Assembly: GCA_964346355.1 (NCBI GenBank)
Contig: CAYFUH010000001.1
Span: 59,896-123,895 of the forward strand
DNA: 64,000 nt
From: UBA6115 sp964346355
GTDB lineage: Bacteria; Bacillota; Clostridia; Christensenellales; Aristaeellaceae
Direction: 5' to 3'
Positions 8,454 to 16,484 of this stretch are shown piece by piece. The stretch's first letter is position 1; each line of letters begins with the position of its first letter. The notes beneath the pieces were generated by a model that worked only from the letters and a program-made list of their open reading frames with translations, was not told the origin of the DNA and did no database searches. A program made the position numbers and the translations under genes.

Positions 8454-9335
8454 ATGACAAAACCCACACCACGAATTCTGGTCATTGGCGGGATGAACAT
8501 GGATATCCTGGGCACCAGCGCAGTCCCGTATATACCAGGGGATTCACTGCCCGGCACCATTCAACACCGCCCAGGCGGCGTCGCGCGCAACATCGCGGCC
8601 TTTTTACGGACTTTGGGTGCCAAGGTTGAATTGCTGTGCCCGCTTGGCAATGATACGCTGGCAAGCCAATTGAGAGCTGCCTGCGGGGAGTTGGGCATTG
8701 GTTTGCGGTATGCGGTAAGAACCAGTGAACCAACCCCGACCTATCTGGCCATCCACGATGATGAGGGCGAGGTGGTCTGCGCCATCAACGACATGCGCGC
8801 CATGGCATGGCTGAAACCGGACACCCTGGCAGAACACATCTCACACCTGAATACCTTTGATGCCTGCGTACTGGACGCCAATCTGACAAGTGAAACACTC
8901 GTTTATCTGTCACAAAGAATGACGATTCCTATGATCGCCGATCCAGTCAGCGCGGTTAAAAGCAAGCGTTTGCTGCCCATCCTCAAGAACCTGAGCGCCA
9001 TCAAGCCCAACTTACTGGAAGCGCAGGCTTTGACAGGCCAGCAGGAGGCTTCGGACGCGGCTGCCTATTTATTGAATACAGGGGTGAAGCAGGTGTTTAT
9101 CTCCCTTGGCAAAGACGGCATGTATTACGCAGATGCGCACAATCACGGCAAAATCGCCGCTACATTATTCCCGGGTGTCGCCAAAACCGGCGCCGGTGAC
9201 GCGATGACGGCAGGGCTTGCTGTGGGTGTCGCGCTGGGCATGTCCATTACAGATATTGCAGAAAAAGGCATTGATGCATCTGCTTTTTTTCTTAAATCCA
9301 CAAGGAATGTACATGAAACATTGAGGTGTTTATGA
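8454..9335 (+). CDS. psuK: PfkB-family sugar kinase, probable pseudouridine kinase
   Basis: 293 residues. The PfkB fold is shown by the N-terminal RILVIGGMNMDI, the substrate-side RPGGVARNIA and the C-terminal ATP/anion-hole signature TGAGDAMTAGL, whose Asp is the catalytic base. Its stop codon overlaps the start of psuG (ATGA), which argues that it phosphorylates pseudouridine to feed PsuG; on sequence alone another nucleoside or sugar is possible. The start follows the queA stop by one base; an in-frame ATG at 8439 is an alternative. No strong ribosome binding site is visible, so coupled translation from queA is likely. Confidence 0.82.
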   Translation: MTKPTPRILVIGGMNMDILGTSAVPYIPGDSLPGTIQHRPGGVARNIAAFLRTLGAKVELLCPLGNDTLASQLRAACGELGIGLRYAVRTSEPTPTYLAIHDDEGEVVCAINDMRAMAWLKPDTLAEHISHLNTFDACVLDANLTSETLVYLSQRMTIPMIADPVSAVKSKRLLPILKNLSAIKPNLLEAQALTGQQEASDAAAYLLNTGVKQVFISLGKDGMYYADAHNHGKIAATLFPGVAKTGAGDAMTAGLAVGVALGMSITDIAEKGIDASAFFLKSTRNVHETLRCL

Positions 9336-10246
9336 ACCAGTTTTTAGAGATTTCTGACCAGGTTAAAGCAGCGCTTGACAGCAAACGGCCCGTCATCGCG
9401 CTTGAAAGCACCATTATCAGCCATGGCATGCCCTATCCACAAAACGTGGAGACAGCGCTTGCCTGCGAAGCGGTTGCCCGTGAGCATGGCGCGGAACCTG
9501 CAACCGTCGCGGTGATTGGTGGCAAGCTGTGCGCGGGGCTGACCAGGGAGCAAATTGAGTACCTGGGCAAAACCGGTACCGCCATGCACAAGGCCAGCCG
9601 CAGGGATTTACCGTATTTGATCGCGACCAAACAGGATGGCGCGACCACAGTCGCCGCCACGATGATCATCGCTCATATGGCCGGTATTGGCATTTTCGCA
9701 ACAGGCGGTGTTGGCGGTGTGCACAGAGGCGCTGAGACCTCCATGGACATCTCCGCTGATCTGGAAGAATTGGCCAATACACCCGTCGCTGTCGTGTGCG
9801 CGGGCGCCAAGAGCATCCTGGATCTTGGACTCACGCTTGAGTATCTGGAAACAAAGGGCGTCCCCGTTGTGGGCTATCAAACAGATGTGCTGCCTGCCTT
9901 TTACACCAACCAAAGTGAATTCAAGGTCCCAATCCGGGCAAATAAAGTGGAAGAGATTGCGCGGATGATCCTGGCGCAGCAAGCACTTGCCTACCCTGGC
10001 GGGATGCTGATTACCAACCCCATCCCACAGCAATACGCGATGCCGGCTCAGCGCATCAACCACGCCATCAGCCAGGCGCTGACTGAAGCGGATGAACAGA
10101 ACATCAAAGGCAAGGATGTCACACCCTTCCTGTTGACCCGTGTTGCAGACCTCACGGGCGGGGATTCGCTGAAGTCGAATATTCAGTTGGTGTTTAACAA
10201 TGTGGCCTTAGCCGCGCAGATCGCTACTGCAATGGCGGATTGCTAA
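9332..10246 (+). CDS. psuG: Pseudouridine-5'-phosphate glycosidase PsuG
   Basis: 304 residues, normal length. PsuG splits pseudouridine 5'-phosphate into uracil and ribose 5-phosphate by breaking the C-C glycosidic bond. Strong family stretches are ALESTIISHGMPYP, TVAATMIIAH, FATGGVGGVHRG and VVCAGAKSILDL. The ATG overlaps the stop of the kinase gene by four bases. Its 3' end runs 23 bp into the convergent HD-domain gene. With the kinase it forms the complete two-step pseudouridine salvage route, useful for products of rRNA and tRNA breakdown. Confidence 0.95.
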   Translation: MNQFLEISDQVKAALDSKRPVIALESTIISHGMPYPQNVETALACEAVAREHGAEPATVAVIGGKLCAGLTREQIEYLGKTGTAMHKASRRDLPYLIATKQDGATTVAATMIIAHMAGIGIFATGGVGGVHRGAETSMDISADLEELANTPVAVVCAGAKSILDLGLTLEYLETKGVPVVGYQTDVLPAFYTNQSEFKVPIRANKVEEIARMILAQQALAYPGGMLITNPIPQQYAMPAQRINHAISQALTEADEQNIKGKDVTPFLLTRVADLTGGDSLKSNIQLVFNNVALAAQIATAMADC

Positions 10247-10847
10247 ATAAATCCGCGCTTATTTCCGCTTGAAAGAAGCTGTAAATGTTTTGGCCGCATT
10301 TCTTATCAAACAGATCCTTTAATTCAAGAAACCGCTGCCATTTTTGAACGATGGCCGGTTCAACACTGTGTCTGAGGGCAACCTCAATCAGCCTTTTCTC
10401 CATCACCGTTACCTGATGCGGCAGGGAGATGGCATCACATAGCTGAATCAGCCGGATCTCCTCGTCATATTCAATCTCACCCAGCAGGCGAATAATCCGC
10501 TGGGAATCTGCTTTACTGCAATCATTTTTACCGATATAGACGTTGATGTTTGGAAGAGGGAAGGAATGGGTCAGGCATACAGCGGCCGCCTTCCCCCATC
10601 CTTTTGACATCATCAAATCATAACCGGCAATAGCATGGCGCAACGCGCTTTTGCCCTCGTACCGCCCAACATCATGCATCAGTCCCAGCGCATAGCATCG
10701 GTTTTCATCCATACCGCAATGCTTTGCAATAGTACCTGCTGCACGCGCAGCTGTTTTAACGTGAGACACCCACAAACCGGGGTTTTGCTCCCCAGCCCAG
10801 GCAAGCAGCGCTTCTGCTTCCTTGACAGTTGGAACATCATTATTCAC
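10224..10847 (-). CDS. HD-domain phosphohydrolase-like protein, function unknown
   Basis: About 207 residues. The HD signature is present: an early His (VSHVKTAARAAG), then GLMHDVGRYEG, and later metal-site candidates in LTHSFPL and QLCDAIS. Proteins of this kind usually hydrolyse nucleotides or phosphodiesters, but the substrate is not predictable. I use GTG at 10847 because it follows GGAGAG; the longer reading frame to 10901 would run through the rpsT terminator. It lies directly downstream of rpsT on the same strand and overlaps psuG by 23 bp at its 3' end, an unusual convergent overlap. Confidence 0.75.
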   Translation of the reverse strand: MNNDVPTVKEAEALLAWAGEQNPGLWVSHVKTAARAAGTIAKHCGMDENRCYALGLMHDVGRYEGKSALRHAIAGYDLMMSKGWGKAAAVCLTHSFPLPNINVYIGKNDCSKADSQRIIRLLGEIEYDEEIRLIQLCDAISLPHQVTVMEKRLIEVALRHSVEPAIVQKWQRFLELKDLFDKKCGQNIYSFFQAEISADLFSNPPLQ

Positions 10848-10860
10848 AGTTAACTCTCCA

Positions 10861-10884
10861 AAACAAAAAAGCCGCTTTTGCGGC
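10861..10884 (-). terminator. rpsT terminator
   Basis: GCCGC-TTTT-GCGGC hairpin (10871-10884) followed on the minus strand by TTTTTTGTTT. It ends the rpsT message; the HD gene beyond must use read-through or its own weak promoter. Confidence 0.8.
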
Positions 10885-10900
10885 AATTTGTAAGAATCCA

Positions 10901-11164
10901 TCAGGCCTGCGTCTTGTTCAAGGCGATGGCCATACGCGCCTTTTTCCGGTTAGCAGTGTTTTTGTGCATAACGCCTTTTGCCACTGCGCGATCCAATGCG
11001 CTGGATGCGTTTTTCAACTCAGCCTGCGCGGCAGTCAGATCGGTGCCAAGCGCCAGGGTATATTTCTTAACAGCGGTCTTGACCCCTGTTTTAATCTTGC
11101 GGTTGCGCAAGTTCTTCTTCTTGTTAACCTGAACGCGTTTTTCCGATGAACGGATGTTTGCCAA
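10901..11164 (-). CDS. rpsT: 30S ribosomal protein S20
   Basis: 87 residues, Lys/Arg rich, with the typical N-terminus MANIRSSEKR and helical core. S20 binds 16S rRNA early in 30S assembly. The start codon is TTG at 11162-11164, eight bases after GGAGG. In E. coli rpsT also starts with UUG and is translationally autoregulated; the shared rare start may reflect the same control, which is inference here. The gene has its own promoter and terminator, so it is monocistronic or nearly so. Confidence 0.96.
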   Translation of the reverse strand: MANIRSSEKRVQVNKKKNLRNRKIKTGVKTAVKKYTLALGTDLTAAQAELKNASSALDRAVAKGVMHKNTANRKKARMAIALNKTQA

Positions 11165-11202
11165 CTTACTTCACCTCCTGCCTTGCCGATTTAGCAGAGT
11201 TG

Positions 11203-11231
11203 ATTCTAACACAAGGATTCTTAATCTGCAA
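11203..11231 (-). promoter_or_regulatory. Candidate rpsT promoter with extended -10
   Basis: On the minus strand a -10 TAGAAT (11203-11208) is preceded by TGT, an extended -10 feature. A weak -35 TTGCAG (11226-11231) sits 17 bp further upstream. It lies about 40 bp ahead of the rpsT start. Confidence 0.55.
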
Positions 11232-11308
11232 GCAATTTTTTTGAAACCGCGAATTGAACTCTGCCCTCATGATTGAGGGAATGCAGACACGCATTGAAAC
11301 CCGTTTTC

Positions 11309-11337
11309 TTGCCTGAAAACAGGTTTTTGTGTATTAT
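11309..11337 (+). promoter_or_regulatory. Candidate phoH-operon promoter
   Basis: TTGCCT (11309-11314), 17 bp, TATTAT (11332-11337), with an overlapping TATAAT at 11337-11342 that could serve as -10 with a poorer -35. The -35 lies in the loop of a terminator-like hairpin (11298-11325). Confidence 0.45.
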
Positions 11338-11394
11338 ATAATAGTTAAGGTATACTCCTTAACAGATCTTAGTTTGGAAGGAGTTCACATTCGT

Positions 11395-12363
11395 TTGTCA
11401 ATTCCACTTGATGCGTTTGACTCATGTGTTGCCCTGTTTGGGCTGAACGACCGCAACATTCAACTATTGGAAGACAGCCTCAATGTCTCTATCCATTTGC
11501 GCAACAGCGCGCTGCATGTAAGTGGTGAGGAAGCCAACACACAGATGGCAGAGCAGGTTATCACAGAATTGTTGGCCCACCTGGATGCGGGCGAACACGT
11601 TGATGAATCCAGGGTCCGCTATCTGATTTCATTAGCCCAGCAAAACCGTCTTGACAAGGTTGAAAGCGCGGAAAACCGCAATAAAAATACGGTTGCCTAT
11701 ACCCACCGCGGCAATCGGATTGTCAGCAAAACGGAAGGCCAGCGCCTGTATGTGCAGGCTATGCGCACGTCCGGATTAACGTTGGCAGTCGGCCCCGCCG
11801 GCACAGGCAAAACTTTCCTGGCCATCGCCTTGGCCGCGGTTGCTTACCGCAATAAAGAAATTGAGCGGATCATCCTGACCCGTCCTGCTGTGGAAGCCGG
11901 CGAAAAACTTGGTTTTTTACCTGGCGATATGGTGCAAAAGGTAGACCCCTACCTGCGCCCGCTGTATGACGCCCTGTATGACATCGTGGGCATAGAAGCC
12001 TATCAGCGGATGCTGGAACGTGGGACGATAGAGGTTGCACCGCTTGCCTTTATGCGCGGGCGAACCTTAAACGACGCGTTTATCATCCTGGATGAAGCGC
12101 AAAACACGACCCCGGAGCAAATGAAAATGTTTTTGACACGCATGGGCCGCAACGCCAAATGCGTGGTCACAGGCGACCCGTCCCAGATTGACCTTCCCGC
12201 GCTCAAGCGCTCCGGCCTGCTGGTCGCACTTGATGTACTGCAGGATATTGAAGGCATCAGCATTGTCCGGTTAAGCCGTGACGATGTGGTGCGCAACGAC
12301 CTGGTCGGCCGGATTGTGAACGCTTATGACAGCTACGAAGCAAGGAAAAACAATCATGCATGA
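11395..12363 (+). CDS. phoH: PhoH-family ATPase (YbeZ type)
   Basis: About 322 residues. Walker A is GPAGTGKTFL and Walker B is FIILDEAQN; the N-terminal part matches the PhoH preamble that senses RNA (LFGLNDRNIQLLED). PhoH/YbeZ proteins work with YbeY in rRNA processing, and ybeY is two genes downstream. Start choice is uncertain: AAGGAG at 11379-11383 is followed by ATT at 11389 and TTG at 11395; I use TTG. A GTG at 11329 lies within the promoter and is rejected. The stop overlaps the next start by 8 bp. Confidence 0.9.
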   Translation: MSIPLDAFDSCVALFGLNDRNIQLLEDSLNVSIHLRNSALHVSGEEANTQMAEQVITELLAHLDAGEHVDESRVRYLISLAQQNRLDKVESAENRNKNTVAYTHRGNRIVSKTEGQRLYVQAMRTSGLTLAVGPAGTGKTFLAIALAAVAYRNKEIERIILTRPAVEAGEKLGFLPGDMVQKVDPYLRPLYDALYDIVGIEAYQRMLERGTIEVAPLAFMRGRTLNDAFIILDEAQNTTPEQMKMFLTRMGRNAKCVVTGDPSQIDLPALKRSGLLVALDVLQDIEGISIVRLSRDDVVRNDLVGRIVNAYDSYEARKNNHA

Positions 12364-14710
12364 ATTACCTCCCGGCAAGCCGGACCATAAGCCAATCAAA
12401 ACAGCGGATGGCTGGTGGCGTTTTATTTATGCCACATCCTTCCATCAAGGGCTGATTATTGGAATTGGCTCACTCCTGTGCCTGCTGATCTTTCTGGTTA
12501 CGGTCACCCCAAAACGCTACAACCTGTCCGTTGGCATGGTGCCCAACCAAACCATCGCCGCCAACAAGGACGTTGTGGACGAAGTAACAACCCTGCGCAA
12601 CCGCGAGGATGCCGCCAACGCGGTCACACCGATTTATCATTTTCAGGAAGGCGTCGCTGACAAGGTGATGCTGAACCTGGACTCCGTCTATGCCCAGATG
12701 CTGGCAGTCCGCCAGTTCGCGCAGTCGCTGCCGGACTATAACCCCAACAGGGTGTATTCGGAAGAAGAATTCCAGGCAGCGCATAATATCCTCAATCTGG
12801 TCCCCATGAAGGACTTCCAGATCGCTACCTTGATGAACACACCGGAAGACCAGTTTGACGAGATGTATGCCTCGCTGAACCCTGCTATCCGCAATACCAT
12901 GCAAGGCAACGTCACCCAAGGCCAGGAATCAATCGCCATTACCTCCATCATGCAGATTGTGGGGTTTAAAACCAATGTAAACCTGCTGCAAAACGTGGTC
13001 CTTCCCCTGTTGCGCGCCATTATACAGCCCAACATGGTGGTGGATGAGGATGCGACAGAGGCCGCCCGACAGGCTGCCTGGGAAACGGTTGAGCCTGTTG
13101 TTTATCAGCAAGGCCAGAACATCGTGGTCGCGGGTGAAGGTCGTGTTCGGGAAAACCAAATCGAGATGCTCAACAGCCTGGGCTTGCTCAGCAACACCAC
13201 CATCGATTACACGATGTACTTAGGTGCTGTTTTAATTGTCTCCTTCATTTTGCTGCTGTTAGCCGTCTTCTTGTCGGTCTTTTGCAAGTCTGTTTTCCAG
13301 GACATCAAGCGCCTGCTGATTGTATACATCACCGCAGTCTTAACCCTTCTGCTCAGTCTGGTTGCCAAGTCCATTGATGCCATTTATTTGGCCAACTTGC
13401 TTTTGCCCTATATGCTGCTTACAGTTACAGTAGGTGCTGTTCCCGCGTTGATTTTGGGGACGGCGACAACCCTGATTGCCCCCCTCATGCTCACCAGCGG
13501 GATGGGCGCCGCAAGCCCGGACATGGTGAACCTGTTTGTAATGACCATTTTCGCAGGAACATTGACGACAATCCTGCTTCACAAGCGCTATCAACGCTCC
13601 TATATTCTGTTTGCCGGCGGTATTGCAAGCGCTTTCAGCTTCCTGATTGTGCTGGCGATTGGCATGATGACCAGTGTCAGCATGGGCGCTACCGTCAATA
13701 AGGCTTTGTTTGCCCTGGCAGGTACCGCCATCAGCTCGCTTTTGTGCTTGTCCCTGCAGCCGGCTGCTGAATCATTGTTTAATTTGCCCACACCCATGCG
13801 TCTGTTGGACCTGACAAACCCCAACCATCCCCTGATGCGCAGGCTGCTGATGGAAGCCCCCGGCACCTATCACCACAGCATCATCATCGCCAACCTCGCC
13901 GAGACAGCTGCCGAGGCGATCGGCGCGAACCCCTTGCTGGCACGGGCGGGTGCTTACTTCCACGACATCGGCAAACTGCGCCGGCCGCTTTATTTCAAGG
14001 AAAACCAGATCGGGAGCGGCAATGTGCATGATACGACAAGTCCCCAAGTGTCAGCCGCTATCATCGTCTCCCACGTGCGGGAAGGCATCGCGCTGGCTAA
14101 GCAGCACCGCCTGCCCTATGAAATCCAGCAGATCATAGCCGAGCATCACGGCGGCGCCTTGGTATCCTTCTTTTATCACAAAGCACTGCAGGAAGCGGAT
14201 GGCAAACCGGTTGATGAAGCGGATTACCGCTATCCTGGCGTACCGCCGCAAACGGCGGAAGGCGCGCTCATCATGCTGTGCGATACCATTGAAGCCGCGG
14301 TGCGTACTTTGACCAATCCCACACCGGATGAAATTGTCACCTTCATTGAGGAATTGATCCAAAAGAAGGTGCAAAGCGGTATGATGGTCAACGCGCCCTT
14401 GACCCTCCGTCAGCTAAGCCAGGTGCGTGACAGCTGCGCGTCAGTCATTTACGGTGTGTTTCACGAGCGGATTGAGTACCCCAAAGAGATTGACAAATTG
14501 CCGCCTGGTGAGCGATTAATGGCGCACCTGCAGCAATTGCGCACCACAAGTAAGAATAAAGCCATAAAAACAACGGTACCGCTGCCGACAGATACCCCTA
14601 TTCCGCAGTTGGCAAGCAAGCTGGAGGCGGTTACCCCTGTAAAGCCGCCAGCGGATGCGCCGGCGGAGGATACTAAGACCTCGACTCCCCCTGAAAACGA
14701 GGACGAATGA
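12356..14710 (+). CDS. pgpH: 7TM-HD phosphodiesterase, PgpH-type c-di-AMP hydrolase
   Basis: 784 residues. After an N-terminal membrane helix comes a large extracytoplasmic 7TMR-HDED region (about 50-290), then seven membrane helices (about 290-485), then a cytoplasmic HD domain with TYHHSIIIANLAE and FHDIGKLRRP supplying the metal-binding His and Asp. This is the PgpH arrangement; PgpH cleaves c-di-AMP to pApA. The last 60 residues are Pro/Thr/Ala rich and probably disordered. AAGGA precedes ATG 12356 inside the end of phoH. Its stop overlaps the next gene (ATGA). DarA, a c-di-AMP receptor, is encoded elsewhere in this window. Confidence 0.93.
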   Translation: MHELPPGKPDHKPIKTADGWWRFIYATSFHQGLIIGIGSLLCLLIFLVTVTPKRYNLSVGMVPNQTIAANKDVVDEVTTLRNREDAANAVTPIYHFQEGVADKVMLNLDSVYAQMLAVRQFAQSLPDYNPNRVYSEEEFQAAHNILNLVPMKDFQIATLMNTPEDQFDEMYASLNPAIRNTMQGNVTQGQESIAITSIMQIVGFKTNVNLLQNVVLPLLRAIIQPNMVVDEDATEAARQAAWETVEPVVYQQGQNIVVAGEGRVRENQIEMLNSLGLLSNTTIDYTMYLGAVLIVSFILLLLAVFLSVFCKSVFQDIKRLLIVYITAVLTLLLSLVAKSIDAIYLANLLLPYMLLTVTVGAVPALILGTATTLIAPLMLTSGMGAASPDMVNLFVMTIFAGTLTTILLHKRYQRSYILFAGGIASAFSFLIVLAIGMMTSVSMGATVNKALFALAGTAISSLLCLSLQPAAESLFNLPTPMRLLDLTNPNHPLMRRLLMEAPGTYHHSIIIANLAETAAEAIGANPLLARAGAYFHDIGKLRRPLYFKENQIGSGNVHDTTSPQVSAAIIVSHVREGIALAKQHRLPYEIQQIIAEHHGGALVSFFYHKALQEADGKPVDEADYRYPGVPPQTAEGALIMLCDTIEAAVRTLTNPTPDEIVTFIEELIQKKVQSGMMVNAPLTLRQLSQVRDSCASVIYGVFHERIEYPKEIDKLPPGERLMAHLQQLRTTSKNKAIKTTVPLPTDTPIPQLASKLEAVTPVKPPADAPAEDTKTSTPPENEDE

Positions 14711-15594
14711 TCCTGCTTGAGATTGACCGCCAGGTGCACCTGGCGCTTACTGACAGCGTGTTTTACAGGGCTGCAAAAGCCTGCCTGCGCGTCATGAATA
14801 TTGCAAGCCCCTGCAGCTTGAGCCTGACCTTGACGGATGATGAGGGCATCAGGCATATTAACAAAACATGGCGCAATACGGATAAAGTGACGGATGTGCT
14901 TAGTTTCCCCAGCCTGCCGTTGACGCCGGATGCCTTGTTTAATGAGCAGGATGGAAAAACACAGCAGGCTTGGGACAGTGAGGCCGGTGCGTTTTTTCTT
15001 GGTGACATCATCATCAATGTGCATCAGGCAAAGAGACAGGCCGCCGACTACCAACATGCCATGTTCCGGGAGATGACCTATTTATTTGTCCACGGAATGT
15101 TCCATCTGCTTGGGTATGATCACATCAACAAGGAGGACAAAAAAACCATGCGGAATCAGGAAGAAAAAGCGCTTCAAACGGCCTTTGAAGCCAAGGTCAA
15201 TGATGAAGAATTATTGCAGGCTGCGCGGGATGCCCGCACCTTTGCCCATACCCCCTATTCCCATTACAAGGTGGGCGCAGCCCTGCTGTGTACTGACGGC
15301 ACTGTGTATACCGGCTGCAATGTAGAGAATGCTTCCTATGGCTTAACCAACTGCGCGGAGCGCACAGCGGTGTTTAAAGCCATCAGCGAAGGCAACAAAA
15401 CATTTGAAGCGGTCGCCATCGCTGCGGATCAAACCGCGCCCTGGCCCTGCGGTGCCTGCCGCCAGGTGATGACGGAGTTCGCGCCGAAGATGCGTGTTTT
15501 GATTACCTGGGGCGAAAACAATGTTGAAAAGACAACCTTGGACGCTTTGCTTCCGCATGGATTTTTTGGTTTTGAGGAGGATCAGCATGGCTGA
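14707..15594 (+). CDS. ybeY: Fusion of endoribonuclease YbeY and cytidine deaminase
   Basis: One 295-residue reading frame with two complete enzymes. Residues 1-160 are YbeY: HGMFHLLGYDH at 129-139 carries the three zinc-binding His. Residues 165-295 are cytidine deaminase: NAS at 208-210 lies in the substrate region, CAE at 216-218 gives the first zinc Cys and the catalytic Glu, and PCGAC at 247-251 gives the other two Cys. YbeY matures 16S rRNA and takes part in ribosome quality control; Cdd deaminates cytidine in salvage. In many Firmicutes ybeY, dgkA, cdd and era are separate neighbours; here dgkA is gone and ybeY and cdd are joined without a stop or visible linker. The start overlaps the pgpH stop (ATGA). 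Confidence 0.93.
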   Translation: MILLEIDRQVHLALTDSVFYRAAKACLRVMNIASPCSLSLTLTDDEGIRHINKTWRNTDKVTDVLSFPSLPLTPDALFNEQDGKTQQAWDSEAGAFFLGDIIINVHQAKRQAADYQHAMFREMTYLFVHGMFHLLGYDHINKEDKKTMRNQEEKALQTAFEAKVNDEELLQAARDARTFAHTPYSHYKVGAALLCTDGTVYTGCNVENASYGLTNCAERTAVFKAISEGNKTFEAVAIAADQTAPWPCGACRQVMTEFAPKMRVLITWGENNVEKTTLDALLPHGFFGFEEDQHG

Positions 15595-16480
15595 TACATA
15601 TATTTTCAAATCAGGTTTTGTGAGCATCGTGGGCCGCCCCAATGTGGGCAAATCCACCCTGCTCAACGCGCTCATCGGCGAGAAGGTGGCGATTACCACC
15701 CCCAAGCCGCAGACCACGCGCAACCAGATCATCGGCATTCATAACGGGGAGCATCACCAGGTGGTCTTCGTGGATACCCCGGGCATCCATAAACCGCGCA
15801 CCAAACTGGGCGAATATATGGACAAGACGGTGCAGGACGCTTTGCAGGCCATTGACGCCTTAATCGTCATCGCGGATGTCTCCCGAAAAGACCCGCAGGA
15901 GCGCCAAACCATCCGCGACCTTGCGAAGCACAGCATTCCAAAGTTTCTTGTGCTCAACAAGATTGACCTGGTTCATCCTCAGGAGCTGCTGCCCATCATC
16001 GCCGAATATGCAAACGACGGTTTTGATCAAATCCTGCCCATGTCCGCAAAAACTGGCGAAGGGGTCGACAAGCTGATGGCCTGCGTGCTGTCCCATCTGA
16101 AGGAAGGACCGCGTTACTACCCGGCCGATCAATGGACCACGCAGAGTGAGCGGCAGATTATCGCGGAGTTAATCAGGGAGCGCGCGCTCTTTTTGCTGCA
16201 GGAAGAAATTCCCCACGGCATCGGGGTGGAGATCCGCTCCATGAAGGAACTCAGCCCTACCCTGACAGAAATTTTTGCGGATATCTATTGTGAGCGGCCC
16301 TCGCACAAGGGCATCATTATCGGCAAACAGGGCGCCATGCTGGGCAAGATTGGCAGCCAGGCCCGGGCGCAGATAGAAGCCTTGTTGCAAACGCAGATTA
16401 TGCTCAAGTTATGGGTGAAGGTGCGGCCGGATTGGCGCAACTCCAACAACGACTTAAAAACGCTTGGCTATTCGGAGTAA
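15587..16480 (+). CDS. era: GTPase Era
   Basis: 297 residues. Era binds the 3' end of 16S rRNA in late 30S assembly. GTPase motifs are GRPNVGKST (G1), the Thr region TTRNQIIG (G2), DTPG (G3) and NKID (G4). The KH domain has IIGKQGAMLGKIG. GAGGAGG precedes ATG 15587, which overlaps the fusion gene by 8 bp. It is co-transcribed with ybeY and phoH, matching their shared role in ribosome maturation. Confidence 0.97.
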   Translation: MADTYIFKSGFVSIVGRPNVGKSTLLNALIGEKVAITTPKPQTTRNQIIGIHNGEHHQVVFVDTPGIHKPRTKLGEYMDKTVQDALQAIDALIVIADVSRKDPQERQTIRDLAKHSIPKFLVLNKIDLVHPQELLPIIAEYANDGFDQILPMSAKTGEGVDKLMACVLSHLKEGPRYYPADQWTTQSERQIIAELIRERALFLLQEEIPHGIGVEIRSMKELSPTLTEIFADIYCERPSHKGIIIGKQGAMLGKIGSQARAQIEALLQTQIMLKLWVKVRPDWRNSNNDLKTLGYSE

Positions 16481-16484
16481 ACTG

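Noticed and set aside
10848..10901. Longer N-terminus for the HD protein
   Set aside because: The extension runs through the rpsT terminator; GTG 10847 has a ribosome binding site.
11329..11394. Longer N-terminus for PhoH from GTG 11329
   Set aside because: It would begin inside the predicted promoter, upstream of the likely transcription start.
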